Counted from the stretch's first letter, positions 13,101 through 25,221 are shown. The stretch: 64,000 nucleotides of DNA from Dimorphilus gyrociliatus (GCA_904063045.1 CAJFCJ010000002.1:3095891-3159890); one strand, 5' to 3'. Notes: generated from the sequence alone by a model not told the origin. A program made the numbers and translations.

Positions 13101-16100
13101 TCTTTGGCATAGATCAGTTTTAATGCTGGAACAATTAGCTATCGATGGATCTTCTAACAACATTCGCCGTCAACAAACTGAATATGAATTTGAAGTGGGC
13201 ATGAGCACGGGTCAGAATGAAGTGTTTGACTGTCTCTGTGAATTGTATTCATTGCTAAGAGAGGAAGATATGGTAGTTGGAATATGGTCTAAACGGGCCA
13301 AATATCCTGAAACTGTTCAAGCTCTAGCTTACGAACAGCATGGTCACTTTGAACATGCACAAACATCGTTCGAAAGCTGTATGAATAAAGCTAGACAAGA
13401 ACATAATACTCAAAATTGTAGTTTGCAACAATGCCCCGAATATAACTTGTGGATACAACATTGGATACGGTGTGCGAAAGAGCTGAATCAATGGGAACAA
13501 CTGCTCGAATTCTGTAACGTCAAAGGTCAAGTTAATCCTGAATTAGCAATGGAGTGCGCCTGGCATGTACCTAATTGGATAATAATGAAAGATGCTATTA
13601 CTCAAGTGGACGGAAATTGCGCAAAGGAGATGAACTGGAAAGTAAATTTATACAAGGGTTACGTACATGTGTGTACTCCTGAAGATCAGCCTTTCCAACC
13701 AGCTGTAAGTTTATTTTGTAATCTTTCAGCACGAACATAATATAATTTCTTTTTATGTAAGCAGCAAGTAGATAAATTTGTGGATGCCTGTGGTAACAAC
13801 GTAATAAGGGAGTGGCGAAGGCTGCCTCATATTGTTTCACACATTCACGTGCAATATTTGCAAGCCTCCCAACAAGTGATGGAGTTATACGAAGCATCTC
13901 AAATACATCAAAACTTACAAGCAAATGCTGCGACCACAAGAAGTGGTGCTGCACTCCATGATATGAAAGCTATTGTTAAAACTTGGAGAAATAGATTACC
14001 TATGATTTCAGATGACTTATCTCACTGGAGCGATATATTCACATGGAGGCATCATCATTATCAGTACATAGTGAATCACTATAACGCACAGGCTCAGCAA
14101 GATACTGTAAGATAAATTTATTTTATTTTATAATGAGATAAACCAAATAATTTTCATTTTGTTTCAGTCTCAAAGTTCAAATGCGATGCTTGGTGTTCAC
14201 GCATCAGCGCAAGCTATTATACATTTTGGTAAAATTGCTCGAAAACATTCACAGACTAATGTATGCCTTGATCAGCTTAGCAGGTGAGTTAACGAGACAA
14301 ATAACGTCAAAACCGATATACATGAGTTTGCTTGTTTGTACTAAAATTTTCCTCATCAACAGAATTCACACCATTGCCAGTGTTCCTATTGTTGACTGTT
14401 TTAACAAGATACGTCAACAAGTTAAATGCTATTTACAAATGTCATCTGTATTGGGTAAAAATGAATTACAAGAAGGATTGGAAGTTATTGAATCTACGAA
14501 CTTGAAATATTTTACTAAGGAGATGACAGCAGAATTTTATGCTTTGAAAGGAATGTTCCTTGCCCAAATAGGTCGTTCAGAAGATGCTAATAAAGCTTTT
14601 TCAGCTGCAGTTCAAATGCATGATTTCTTAGTGAAAGCATGGGCGCTATGGGGAGATTACCTGGAAGCTCTGTTTACGCGAGACAGAAATATTCAAGTCG
14701 GAGTTTCTGCTATAACATGTTTCCTCCACGCCTGTCGACACCAAAATGAAAGTAAATCAAGGAAATATTTGGCCAAAGTTCTATGGTTATTAACATTTGA
14801 TGAAGCCGAGAAACAAACACTTTCAGAGGCCGTTGAGAGATATAATGTAGGAGTTCCACCTATCCAATGGCTTACATGGATACCACAGCTTTTAACTTGT
14901 TTAATAAGGAATGAAGGAAAATTAATGCTAAATTTATTAACTCAAGTTGGCCGTATGTACCCGCAAGCCGTTTACTTTCCTATTCGAACTCTTTATTTGA
15001 CTTTAAAATTGGAACAAAGAGAAAGAGGTTAAACTCAATTCATTATCTTCAACAAAAATAATTTAAATTAAATTTTATTTACAGCTGCAAAAACTAGTGC
15101 TCCTCAAACACCAACGACACCACAAACACCTAATCCATTAAGCACTCAGCAACCAATAACTCCACAATCAGCTGAACCAAACGGAGGCCAAACTGCTCAG
15201 AGTGGCGCACCAATACGTGCGACTCCTTCAATGTGGCGTTGTTCTAAAATAATGCATAGTCAAAGAGAATCACATCCTTCTATTCTTAGCTCCTTAGAAG
15301 GCATCGTTGATCAATTTGTATGGTTTAGGGAACGATGGCATGAAGAAGTTCTCAGACAGTTACGTCAAGCTCTAGCCAAGTGTTACACTCTAGCATTTGA
15401 GAGTCGTCAAGTGGTGTCAGAAGCTAGTATCAGCCCACATACTCGAAATTTCATCAAAAAGATTGTATCGACCTTTGGTACTGGTCTCGAACAGGCTAAT
15501 ACCCCTGTTTCAAATCCTGGGTCTGCAGCTTCAGAATCTTTAGCTAGAAGAGCTCAACTATCTCGACAAGATCCAGTATTTCAGAGAATGAAGCTACAAT
15601 TTACAACTGATTTTGATTTTTCTCAACCCTCTTGTACTAAATTACACACCGTTATGAACAAACTGAAGAAATGGATTAAAATTTTAGAAGCGAAGACAGT
15701 TTCGTTGCCCAAATCTCACCTTATTGAAGAAAAATGTCGTTTCTTGAGTAATTTTTCTACCAGTACGGCTGAAGTGGAATTACCAGGCGAATTTTTGCTG
15801 CCAAAAGCCTCTCATTCGCATTATTATGTTAGAATTGCTCGATTTATGCCTACAGTTCAAATTGTTGATAAATATGGAACAGCAGCCAGAAGAATATATA
15901 TAAGGGGTCAGAATGGAAAGATATATCCATACTTAGTTGTAAGCGATAGAATGATGACCGAATCAAGACGAGAGGAGAGGGTTTTGCAACTATTAAGAAT
16001 GCTCAATCATTTTCTTTATAAACAAAAGGTAATTGGAATATCTTTATTTAAATTGGTTTTTTTAATTTAGGTTTTTTTTTCATGTTTTGCAGGAGACTTG

Positions 16101-17108
16101 CAGGCGATTGTTGAATTTCACCGTACCAAGAGTTGTTGCTGTATCACCTCATACACAACTCATAGAAGATAATCTATCTTCCATTTCTCTTTCTCATGTA
16201 TATAAACAACTGTGTATGAAAAGGGGAGTTGAGGCCGACCTTCCAATAGTAAGATACTATGAGAGAGTAGCAACAGTTCAAGCCAGGGGTAACTCGGCTT
16301 CTCATCAAGTTCTACGAGAAATCCTAAAGGAAGTACAAAATAATACTGTTCCAAAAACTCTTTTGAAAGAATGGGCTCTTGAAATCTTACCAAATGCCAC
16401 AGAATTTTGGACATTTAGGAAAAATCTTACTTTACAACTGGCTTTGGCTGGTTTAGCAGAATTTGTTTTGCATTTAACAAGAACAAATATAGATATGATG
16501 TACGTTCACCAAGACAGTGGATTCCTGAGTATCTCCTATTTTAAATTCGATGTCGACGATCAAAGTGGAGACTTGCATTCAAATAGACCAGTTCCATTTA
16601 GATTAACACCCAATATAGCTGAATTATTGGCCCCAACTGGTGTCAATGGCCCACTTGCAGCTGCAATGCTAGCAGCTGCAAGGTGCTTTGTACAACCTCA
16701 ATATAAATTCTCAGCTCTACTCAAAGCAATTCTAAGAGATGAATATATTACTTGGCATAAAAAGGTAACTTTTTTGTTATTTTGTTCTGTTAGAGTATCA
16801 TTAAAACTTTTATTATATCTAAATAGCAACAAGATGAAAGAAATCCTGGAGCCCAGCCCGTAGATATGGAAGGTGAAGTACTAATTCAAATGGTTCAAAA
16901 AGCTACCAGTGCCATAACAACACGTCTTCAAAGTAAGCCTAAATAATAGTTACTCTAGGAAAATTTATATAAATTGTAATTGTTAAATTTCAATTAAGGT
17001 TTGGCGTCATTGGACGGTGCAGATTCAAAAGTAAGCACACTAGTTGCGGCTGCTAACAGTCTGGATAATCTCTGTAGAATGGATCCAGCTTGGCATCCTT
17101 GGTTATAA
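4191..17108 (+). CDS. TRRAP: TRRAP, PIKK-family pseudokinase scaffold
   Basis: A giant adaptor that docks transcription factors to the SAGA and NuA4/TIP60 histone acetyltransferase complexes in the nucleus. The 27 exons are 4191-4266, 4327-4484, 4547-4651, 4725-4808, 4865-5062, 5122-5288, 5345-5580, 5632-5915, 5977-6068, 6121-6197, 6251-6442, 6497-6638, 6696-6753, 6828-6881, 6955-7090, 7150-7244, 7304-12541, 12615-12704, 12760-12914, 12972-13704, 13765-14106, 14168-14283, 14363-15027, 15085-16028, 16093-16764, 16827-16932 and 16999-17108. They give 3774 residues, all phases agreeing, against about 3830-3860 in human. HEAT repeats fill the N-terminal two thirds. The FAT region is encoded from about 13-16 kb (MTAEFYALKGMFLAQ). 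A PI3K-like fold follows (FTVPRVVAVSP, NRPVPFRLTPNI), without the DFG/HRD-type catalytic residues. The FATC end reads CRMDPAWHPWL. A Pro/Thr/Gln-rich insert is encoded at 15085-15220. The start has a plausible context, but the first exon is poorly conserved. Confidence 0.97.
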
Positions 17109-17225
17109 AATTGACTCTATTATTGTTCGAAACCATATTACACTTTTTATGTGATGTTTGTAAATGTATATTAGTGAAAATATGTTGTATATCTTGTGAT
17201 AAAGTTTTTATTTTGCAAACATTTA

Positions 17226-17231
17226 AATAAA
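17226..17231 (+). terminator. Poly(A) signal of TRRAP
   Basis: AATAAA 118 bp after the TRRAP stop codon, just before a TA microsatellite. Confidence 0.6.
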
Positions 17232-17252
17232 TTAAGCCGGAATCTATCTATT

Positions 17253-17255
<3 letters not shown>

Positions 17256-17300
<45 letters not shown>
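17256..17300. repeat. (TA)n microsatellite
   Basis: About 20 uninterrupted TA units, followed by imperfect TATATGTATA/CTGTATATA repeats to about 17410. It lies in the convergent gap between TRRAP and the RING gene. Confidence 0.9.
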
Positions 17301-17306
<6 letters not shown>

Positions 17307-17730
17307 CTGTATATAGACTGTATATGTTTGGTGTATGCAGCATAAGTATATACAAACATATAAATATACTTGTATATATATTGTATATGTACAGACGATA
17401 CAATATATATATTTAAAAGATTATCTATGAATAAATTTTATCTCATTGTTATTCTTGACATTATGAATATTCAATTTTCATTCACTATACAGTTTACAAA
17501 GCTTCTTTAATATTTTTCATTTTATTATGATTTATGATAAAGCATCGACTATTAAAAATCATTGAAAGAAAGCTTATTTGTTTTTATTTGATTATTATTA
17601 AAAGCTATTTAATGGCTAAGATGATTTTTCTTTCTTTTTGATTTCAACTGCTAAAAAACAAATTAATTACTTCTCTAAATACAGTTACGCCCTTTAAAAT
17701 ATTTAAACAACTATACTATTGGGCCTATAA

Positions 17731-19089
17731 TCATAATGAAAAGTTCCTTGTAATTAGATTATTGTTGTTATCGACAAAATAGAGGATAACTTGATCTTTC
17801 AATACTTTGTTAAATGCTAAACGAAAGTTTCTAAGCTTCTTTCCAATTTTGTAGGCAGTACCCTCAAGATTAGAAGGATTGACGAGAAATATTAAATCTT
17901 TGTTCGATAAACAACAATACCCTTCTTTTAGTTTCGGTATAAGATTGTCTTGAATTGATAAATCATATTTCGTTTCTAACTCAACATTAGCGTACAAGAA
18001 TGATTTGTCATTTATTCGGACGACTAAGATGCTCGTATCTTCCAGCAATAAAATCAATTGATCGTCGACAAGTTTTGAATCTACAATATCCAGATCGTCG
18101 TCAATACTGAATTCCCATATAATATCAAATTTCGAATCGAGATGAACAATTTTTCCTGACATAGTAAGAATAACTCCGCTGTTAACGCAGAATATATTTG
18201 TCCATCCTTTTTCGGTAGAAAATTTTTCTCGTAATTGATACTTAACCCCTCTCTTTCCTAAACTATATAGTAATAGTTTCTCAACATCGAACAAATAGAT
18301 AGATGATTTTGAATGTGATTCACTTGCTAATTTTACGGTTTTGCATCCGCAATTATCCAATGTTACAAGATTATTCGGTTGCTTACCATTTTCTAATTGA
18401 AAAACAGAATATTTTTCTTTTAAAGCATGTTCAAGGACTAGAACCAAAATTGATTGCCTGAATGAGCAAATTTGTTTGATTTCACCATCGAATGAAGTGG
18501 TTTTCTCGTGATCCGAATGAGATAATGACCCAATAGAGAATCTCTGCTGAAAATCATTCATGTCAAACTTCAATTGTCGTTTCATTATATTAGCCACGCC
18601 CATCCTTAATCTATCTTCTATATCTTTAGCATACTTCTTACTAAGCTCATTACTTAGAGTTAAACCTTGATAATCTACAAAGCTCTGCTGGTATTCTTTC
18701 AATTTCTCGTGTAGATTGTAGTAATAATCACCAACCTCTTTATTCAAAATTTTCACTTGTTCATCCATCTTCTTCTCAAGAGCTTTCTGATGACCAACGA
18801 TCTTCTTAAGGACATTTTCTTTCTCAATTATTAAATTCTGTGTTTCTTCCTTCATAAAGATCTCAAAATCTATTTTGTTCCTTTCAAGACTCGATATTGT
18901 TACACTTGGCCATTCAACAAGTTTCTGACAAAGAGGACACTCTAATCGATCTAAATGTTTGTACTTGCTACTTTCCTTCATCAATTTTAGACAATCAGAA
19001 CAAAATCCATGAGTATTATCACAAGGAAGAACAAAAATATCATCAAGAATCTTATCGCAAAAACGGCAAATTTGATTTAAATCAGACAT
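17731..19089 (-). CDS. RING/coiled-coil protein, intronless (TRIM-like architecture)
   Basis: 452 residues in one exon. The N-terminus is a complete C3HC4 RING: Cys8, Cys11, Cys23, His27, Cys30, Cys33, Cys51 and Cys54 with canonical spacing, which predicts E3 ubiquitin-ligase activity. Residues about 80-175 are Lys/Glu/Leu-rich and look like a coiled coil. The rest (about 200-452) is a run of short hydrophobic strands separated by turns, in the style of a beta-propeller or NHL-like domain; I cannot name the fold. No B-box is visible. It has the same layout and strand as the gene at 19263-20762, 173 bp away, and resembles the partial gene at the right edge. Its substrate is unknown. It is intronless, while the conserved genes around it have many introns. 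Confidence 0.8.
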   Translation of the reverse strand: MSDLNQICRFCDKILDDIFVLPCDNTHGFCSDCLKLMKESSKYKHLDRLECPLCQKLVEWPSVTISSLERNKIDFEIFMKEETQNLIIEKENVLKKIVGHQKALEKKMDEQVKILNKEVGDYYYNLHEKLKEYQQSFVDYQGLTLSNELSKKYAKDIEDRLRMGVANIMKRQLKFDMNDFQQRFSIGSLSHSDHEKTTSFDGEIKQICSFRQSILVLVLEHALKEKYSVFQLENGKQPNNLVTLDNCGCKTVKLASESHSKSSIYLFDVEKLLLYSLGKRGVKYQLREKFSTEKGWTNIFCVNSGVILTMSGKIVHLDSKFDIIWEFSIDDDLDIVDSKLVDDQLILLLEDTSILVVRINDKSFLYANVELETKYDLSIQDNLIPKLKEGYCCLSNKDLIFLVNPSNLEGTAYKIGKKLRNFRLAFNKVLKDQVILYFVDNNNNLITRNFSL

Positions 19090-19262
19090 GTTTAAACCTC
19101 TTGCTTTGGTGGATTTTTACAAACTGACAGACAGCCTCTCGATAAATCTCTTTACAAATAGACAACATATCATATAAAGGCTTATACATCCGTAATGGAT
19201 ATTTGAGAACCATAAAAAATAATGAATATACTATATGCTTTTTATAGATTTAGACTTTTTAT

Positions 19263-20762
19263 TTATATAACATTACCTCTAAAATGTCTAACAATTAAGA
19301 TATTATTAGTAGTAATGATGTAAAAAATGACACCTCTTACGGTCAAATGGTAATCAAATTGTTTACAATTGTGAAAAACTTTATCAAACGGATAAACAGT
19401 ATCTAAGCGTTTGTTTACGTTAACAACATGAATAAATTCACAATTTTCATTCAGAAGGATACTTCCATTGCATAGAGGATAAACTATTTGTTTTTGAAAT
19501 GAAATTATATCATTTGCAGGTTCGTTTCTATCGAAATGGGTGGAGGTAGAATGAAGTCTTAGAATAGTGCCATTTTCCAATAAAAGTATTAAATCAGAAG
19601 TTGAATTGCATCTCATATCGATAATTCTATTTTTGAAATATGATGTTGTATATAATTTTTTGAATTGTTTCGTATTCCATTTTTCTATAAGTTTACAATT
19701 ATTTCTCAATATATAGAGATAATTTTCAGATGATTTCAATGCGTTTACTACGCCATCTGTTGTTGGAATAGACTGAATGTTTTCTAATTCATAACTATCT
19801 TTATTCTGTTGTAAAGTCTTTACATTGTTTTCAGTTTGTAAGAGTCGCATTAGATTCATTTTAGGACTAATTTTCATAAGAAATAGACAATCGCTAGCTG
19901 ACAGTTTGTACGTAGATTCAGAATTCTCTTTCCATTGTATAATTGATAAATTATCGCCGTTCCATTGAGCTTTTCTCGAAATCCTGTATAAGTACTGATT
20001 ATTCGAAAGGTCCTCTTTAGTTAAAGTATAAAAAGCATCTTTTGAACAAGTGATATCTTGAACAAGGCCATCATAGGTGTATTGGCAATCCAGACCATTA
20101 AACGTACTCATAGTCTTTGTTAGATGACCTAAATCGATTGAATTTGTCTTAACAAATCTTATTGAATAATTGAGAATTGATTCTAAATGATCAATTAAGC
20201 GAGTTTGGGTTTCTTTCAAACTAAAATTATCTTGATTATTAGAAGAGATCAGTTGAAAATCTCTAAGCGAATTTAATAAAACATTCAAATCCATGTCTTT
20301 ATTCTTATAGAACTTTTCAAGATTTCTTCTAAGCATATCCCGCTTAACTTTTAATCTTTCGGTAAGACGTTCTAGTTCTCTATCAATCAAAATCAACTCT
20401 AATTCTTTTCTTTTATGAAGATCATCTAAGACAAAGATTACTTCTTGTTTCATCTGTTCACAAATCTCATTCCAGTAATTATCATTCCTTCTCTCGCAAA
20501 TGGGATTTAGTAGTAATGATAAAACTGTTTTATTCAGCTCACTCCAATTATGTTCATTATTACATAACGTACAACGGAATTTATCATTAATTGTCATTCG
20601 ACTAGTTCGTATTAGCCGTTCAAAGCATTTTAAGCATAGAAGACGAGTTGAATCGCAAGGTAGACAACATAAATATTCATCAAAATTAGTAACTTTACAA
20701 ATTGAACATATTTGATGATAAATATCCTCTTTCATATCGTATCCTTCATTATGGTAGGCCAT
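19263..20762 (-). CDS. RING-like/coiled-coil paralogue with altered zinc ligand
   Basis: 499 residues in one exon, a tandem paralogue of the neighbour at 17731-19089. The N-terminal RING pattern is Cys19, Cys22, Cys36, then Arg40 where the zinc-binding His belongs, then Cys43, Cys46, Cys64 and Cys67. The second zinc site may therefore be weak or rearranged. Cys32 and Cys33 nearby might substitute. A charged coiled coil spans about residues 95-180. The C-terminal 260 residues form repeated strand/turn units, ending ILIVRHFRGNVI where the neighbour ends NLITRNFSL. The start at 20762 gives a sensible lead into the RING. Ligase activity is uncertain. The gene is divergent from the P5CR-like gene at 21734. 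Confidence 0.75.
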   Translation of the reverse strand: MAYHNEGYDMKEDIYHQICSICKVTNFDEYLCCLPCDSTRLLCLKCFERLIRTSRMTINDKFRCTLCNNEHNWSELNKTVLSLLLNPICERRNDNYWNEICEQMKQEVIFVLDDLHKRKELELILIDRELERLTERLKVKRDMLRRNLEKFYKNKDMDLNVLLNSLRDFQLISSNNQDNFSLKETQTRLIDHLESILNYSIRFVKTNSIDLGHLTKTMSTFNGLDCQYTYDGLVQDITCSKDAFYTLTKEDLSNNQYLYRISRKAQWNGDNLSIIQWKENSESTYKLSASDCLFLMKISPKMNLMRLLQTENNVKTLQQNKDSYELENIQSIPTTDGVVNALKSSENYLYILRNNCKLIEKWNTKQFKKLYTTSYFKNRIIDMRCNSTSDLILLLENGTILRLHSTSTHFDRNEPANDIISFQKQIVYPLCNGSILLNENCEFIHVVNVNKRLDTVYPFDKVFHNCKQFDYHLTVRGVIFYIITTNNILIVRHFRGNVI

Positions 20763-21733
20763 AGTTTATTTCCAAAAAAATATGGTGGAGAATTTTGATC
20801 ATATACTACCTCTATTACAGTATTAAACAATATTAGTCGTATCTAATCTCCAATAGAATAAAAAAAAGAGTTCAAGTACAATAAACTGATAAAAAGAAAT
20901 ATGATTTAGTATCTAAGCTCTGTTTTCCTATGAAAAATTGAATTATTAATATACAAAGAGAAAGAAAGAGCGAGTGAATAACAGAATGAAAGAAAGAAAA
21001 GATAAATGAATAAGATAAAGGAGGTCATTCTTAAATTTTATTGACTTTTTCTTGGCTTTTCCGTATTAAAAATACTCGAAATAAAGGATTTTACTTGACT
21101 ACCATATTTGGATATTTTTTTCAACTTGAATACACTGATTATTTTCCTCAGTTTTACACATTTAAACATATCAGGTTAAGTCTGCAGGGCATATTTTTTT
21201 GTTACGAGATTTGTTCTCCAATTTCAGTTGGATGTTTTTACCTAACATCTGGCTTTTTTTATAAGTCTTATACAATGAATTGTTGTTTTGAACATAAGGG
21301 AGGGGTGGGGGTGGAGGAAGGAGGGGAAAACCTTTAAAATGTTTTTAATATTCATTATTTATACATTACCTAATCCCTTTCTTATCTCTCTTTCTCTCTC
21401 TGTCTTCCCCTCTGTCTCCCTCTCTCTTTATCTATCTCTTGCCTTTGTCTATAAATTCTCAATTTCGTTTAAAGCCAGACGAGTCGTATAGAGCGTATTA
21501 CGTCATAATTTATCTGGGAAATCGTATATTTTGTCATCTCTCGTTTACTAGATACGAATTAATGGAATTTTAAATTAACCTTGGTCATTATATAACGTTT
21601 AAAAATATTTGTAAGATATATTTAATAACAAATTGTTAGATTCTTTATGAATGGGAAAAGTCAATATTCTTTTACTATAAATAATAATAATAATAGTAAT
21701 AGCAATAACAATAATAACGTATAATTGATAATT
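20763..21733. other. Divergent intergenic region, no gene seen
   Basis: Low-complexity AT-rich DNA between the RING-like gene (minus) and the P5CR-like gene (plus). It includes GAAAGA runs (about 20960-21020), a G-rich patch (21300-21330) and TC-rich sequence (21385-21445). Short open frames here are compositional. Confidence 0.5.
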
Positions 21734-24483
21734 ATGAAAACAAAAAGCTCTCCTATTAGAAGAAAGCTTAAAGCTTCGACGAGATTGAATACAAATAATT
21801 TGACAATGATTAGTCAAGGATCGCTAAATCGTTTAATTAATAGAGAAGAGAAAGTTGAGATTACGTTACCTAATCTTCTAAAGTCAGCGTGTACTAATAA
21901 AGTACAAATGATAAAGGAAAATCATGACGGAGAGGCGGATAATAATCTGTAATAAAATAGTTTAAATTATTTCTTCAATTCTTAAAGTTAATTGAATTTA
22001 TTTTCATTAAAAAAAAAAGACGTAACGCAGACATCTGTAAAGGATGGGAGAGTGTAACAAAGGGATCAAATTTATGCAGGAATGAGAATGCGTTTCTGCC
22101 ACCGTTCCAACTAAATCACAACCATATGCAAGAATGCTTACAAGATAAAAAACAGAGTTTTCAATCAAATAATAACAAACAAACGAACAAGATCGATTCC
22201 TATCACCATCAATCTTTGAAATGTGTTAATAATCCATATAAATTAACAAACTATGAAAATTCTCCTAAAATTCATCGTATTAATAAGTTATTTGACTGCA
22301 AATCGCAAACACCAACATGCGAATCTTTTGTATCAAGTAAAGCTATTGAATATTCTTGCATTGATGAACCTATACTATGGAGGTTAAATAAAACGAAAGA
22401 TTTTTTCTATGGTAACAATACCTTACGTAATAAAAAACGCCCCGTAGAGATGAATTCAATCGCATCAAAAATATCATGCGGATGTGAATGTCTGGATAAT
22501 AAATATTGGTCAACATTCAATTTAGCTGAATGGAGTAAAAATTGTAAGAATATCGACGAATTTATTAGGTTAAAGGAGAGAAAGAAAGAGAAGAGTTTAC
22601 TAAATGAACTTGTAGAGAGAAGGGGAAATGGTAGGAGGCGCGGGACGGGACTGAATTGGGAAATTTAGGATAAAAAATGTAACAGAATATCAACTTTTTT
22701 CTCTCCTTCATCGATTTTCTAAATAGCTTTAAAGATTTTAATGAAAATAGAAAAAACGATTTATTTACTAACGAGCTGTCAGAATCTGCTATTAATAAAG
22801 AGGAATTTATAAAAACAAATTCACTGATTGACAGTAAAGAAGAGCAGAAATCATCCAATCTTCCTTTGATAACTATCTCAAAACATGATAAAAATGTTAA
22901 AGATGAATGTGTACATAGTAATGAGAATATAGGTATTGAAATTAGGAAAAATAGTTCATATTCAAAGAACTTGTCGAAATTCTGGAAAAACTTAATAGAT
23001 AAGATAAAAAGTTCAACCAAAAATAATACAAATTCTCATCAGCATATGAGTAAAAAATTACGGCTACCCATTCAAATAACACCGACTGAAATTTCTTGGC
23101 AATTTTCACATGTAACTACGCCATCTACCGACGAACTTGATGCCTTATCTTTATCTGACGACAAAGATACTTATTGTGAGAATACAGATAATAAAAATAC
23201 TGATTTATTAATACAAATGAAATTTGTATTGAAGATAACGCATTATGATTTTGGTTGTTTGGAAAAAGTTACTAAAAATAAAGGAAACTTTTTAATTAGT
23301 ATTAAAGAGAAAATAAGGATGATATCAATTGATAAAAATAGGAAGATACTATCAAATAGAGTAGTTAATAGGTTGGTAAACGATGAAGAAAGTTACCTTT
23401 CTCTTTCTGATAGTTTTCTGTCACAAACCACTGATATTGTATCATCGAGAACGGAGAGTGAATTAAGAACTACGGAAGACGTCCTATCAAGCGATGGGGA
23501 GCAAGATGATAAGAATTATATAGAAGGTATCGACAACTCAGATATACAACCACGAGAAAGTCGAGCATATTCGTCAAACAGTCAGGGTTCGAACTCCTAC
23601 ACAGAACAGCGGTCTGGCGGTTTGATTTACGACGACCCCCTGCATTCGAAATACGAATCCAACAGCGATAAAGAATCCAGCAAACAGATTTCTATTCAAA
23701 CATACAACCTAGATTCGCCCAAATGTATAAAAGCAGAAAAAAAATGGATTAATGATAAGGATAATGATAACATTAACTTTGGATTTATTGGCAATAATCT
23801 CTTGACTCATACTTTAATCATAGCTTTCATAAATTCCAGTAAAAAAATTCCCACCAACCGTTAATCTGTTTTTATCATAGGGCTATTTAGTAATAAACTT
23901 CTCTCTTCTTTTCTAGGTTCCATACAAGGGATAAATATATACGTAAGCCATAGTGATTCTGATAGAATTATTCAAAAGGTATATATAGATATAATTACAT
24001 TTTCAATAAGCTAAGTTGATATTGTGCTCTTTTTCCATCTCTCTCTCTCTCTCTCTCTAATCTATGACTCAATTCTGATTTTAAAGAAGGGAATAAATAA
24101 ACTGGAATCTAGAAGTAAAGTAATCATCAATTCCGATGTACTTTTTATAACTTTTAGCGATTTTTATGATTCTCATTTACTAAAAGAGCTACCTGATTTA
24201 AATAGTTGTAATAAATTAATAGCAACAGTCAGTACTAGCAAGATGTCAGTTAGTTTGGCGGATATATGTAGAGTAAGTATAAACAACTACTTTATCAATA
24301 TAGATTTAACATCTTCTACATTCTTCCTTTCTCCCCACATTTTCCTGTAGTCATTGGACTTTCAGGGATGTCACTTACATATTTTAGTAAATCAAGCAAT
24401 AGTTGTAAATTGTGGTATTTCTATCATTATCCCAGGTAATTTTACTTGCATTTGATATTCTTATCAATGTTTGGGTAATCGTC

Positions 24484-24525
<42 letters not shown>

Positions 24526-25092
24526 TTCTCCCTCTCTCACTTAGGAACAGAAGTAACGGAATCAGATGTCTTATTGATTAAAGAATATTTCAATGTTTTC
24601 GGCATGACTATAACATGTAAAGAATTAAGTTTAGATGCTATACAAGCTTTAGTATTCGATGGAATAGCTTTAGTAAATCTTTTTTATACATTTTATTCAT
24701 TTTACAACGAAATAAATAATAAAGGAACAATTTTACCTTTTTCTTTTAATTCGTTGACTTATATAAGTGGGCTTACATAATAGAATCTTTAACTATGGCT
24801 GGTTCTCGGCAAGGAATTCCTAAAAGAGTATCATTAGAATCAATTTCTTACACCCTCTTGGTATTGTTATATTATGTATTATTCACACAAGTATTTTATG
24901 AAATGTAATTACCGAAAGGGTTCTTCAAAACTGTTAATGGAATCTAACGCCCAACCATCCGAATTAAAGGACGCTCTAGTCGGCCCCAACAACCCTTCAA
25001 TTAAAGGTTTATTTGAAATGGAAAAATGTCTTGTAAGGTCAACAATTATGAACGCCGTTGAAAAACTTGTAAATTCCTATAAGAAATTTTAA
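21734..25092 (+). CDS. Disordered protein with degenerate C-terminal pyrroline-5-carboxylate reductase fold
   Basis: Proposed exons are 21734-21948, 22080-22568, 22727-23838, 23917-23978, 24087-24272, 24351-24435, 24545-24672, 24768-24860 and 24919-25092, giving 847 residues. The join 22568/22727 is the least certain; the rest agree in phase and follow P5CR homology. Residues 1 to about 600 are Ser/Asn/Lys/Asp-rich, with no domain I recognise. The C-terminal part aligns with ProC/PYCR: Rossmann start GFIGNNLLTHTL, strand SDVLFITF, helix WAYIIESLTMAGSRQGIPKR, and the dimerisation domain from SSKLLMESNAQPSELKDALV to the end. The key motifs are altered. The second Rossmann Gly is Asn, the GSGPAY-type motif is GIALWAY, and the SPGGTT-type motif is GPNNPS. 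A pseudoenzyme is likely. Start and N-terminal exons rest on open frames and splice phase only. Confidence 0.6.
24036..24545 (+). repeat. (TC)n tracts serving as intronic polypyrimidine sequence
   Basis: A (CT)n run at about 24041-24059 and a longer one at about 24486-24540 lie inside two introns of the P5CR-like gene. The longer one abuts its acceptor (TTAG, 24541-24544). The microsatellite itself forms the polypyrimidine tract there. Confidence 0.6.
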
Positions 25093-25160
25093 ATAGAGCA
25101 ATCTTTGGCGCCTCCTAACGATTCTTTTATCAAGAAATTGAATATTTAGTATGTCAATAG

Positions 25161-25221
25161 TTTATTTGTATTAATAACAATCCAACTGCAAAAGTATAAA
25201 ATATAAAACAAAAAAAATAAA
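25161..25221. terminator. Facing poly(A) signals of convergent genes
   Basis: TTTATT at 25161-25166 is AATAAA on the minus strand, 110 bp past the PRDM14-like stop. AATAAA at 25216-25221 lies 124 bp past the P5CR-like stop. The two 3' UTRs probably overlap. Confidence 0.45.

Noticed and set aside
22565-23020. Minus-strand Ser/Phe/Leu-rich 151-residue frame
   Set aside because: It is the reverse complement of Lys/Asn/Glu-rich coding sequence in the P5CR-like gene; composition explains it.
23583-23596. GGTTCGAACTCC resembling a tRNA B box
   Set aside because: It lies within the open coding frame of the P5CR-like gene; no matching A box or cloverleaf is visible around it.
24412-24780. Single-exon frame starting in the intron at 24412
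   Set aside because: Only 24545-24672 is used. The front is an intronic TC repeat and the tail after 24672 is intronic. The P5CR alignment resumes at 24768.
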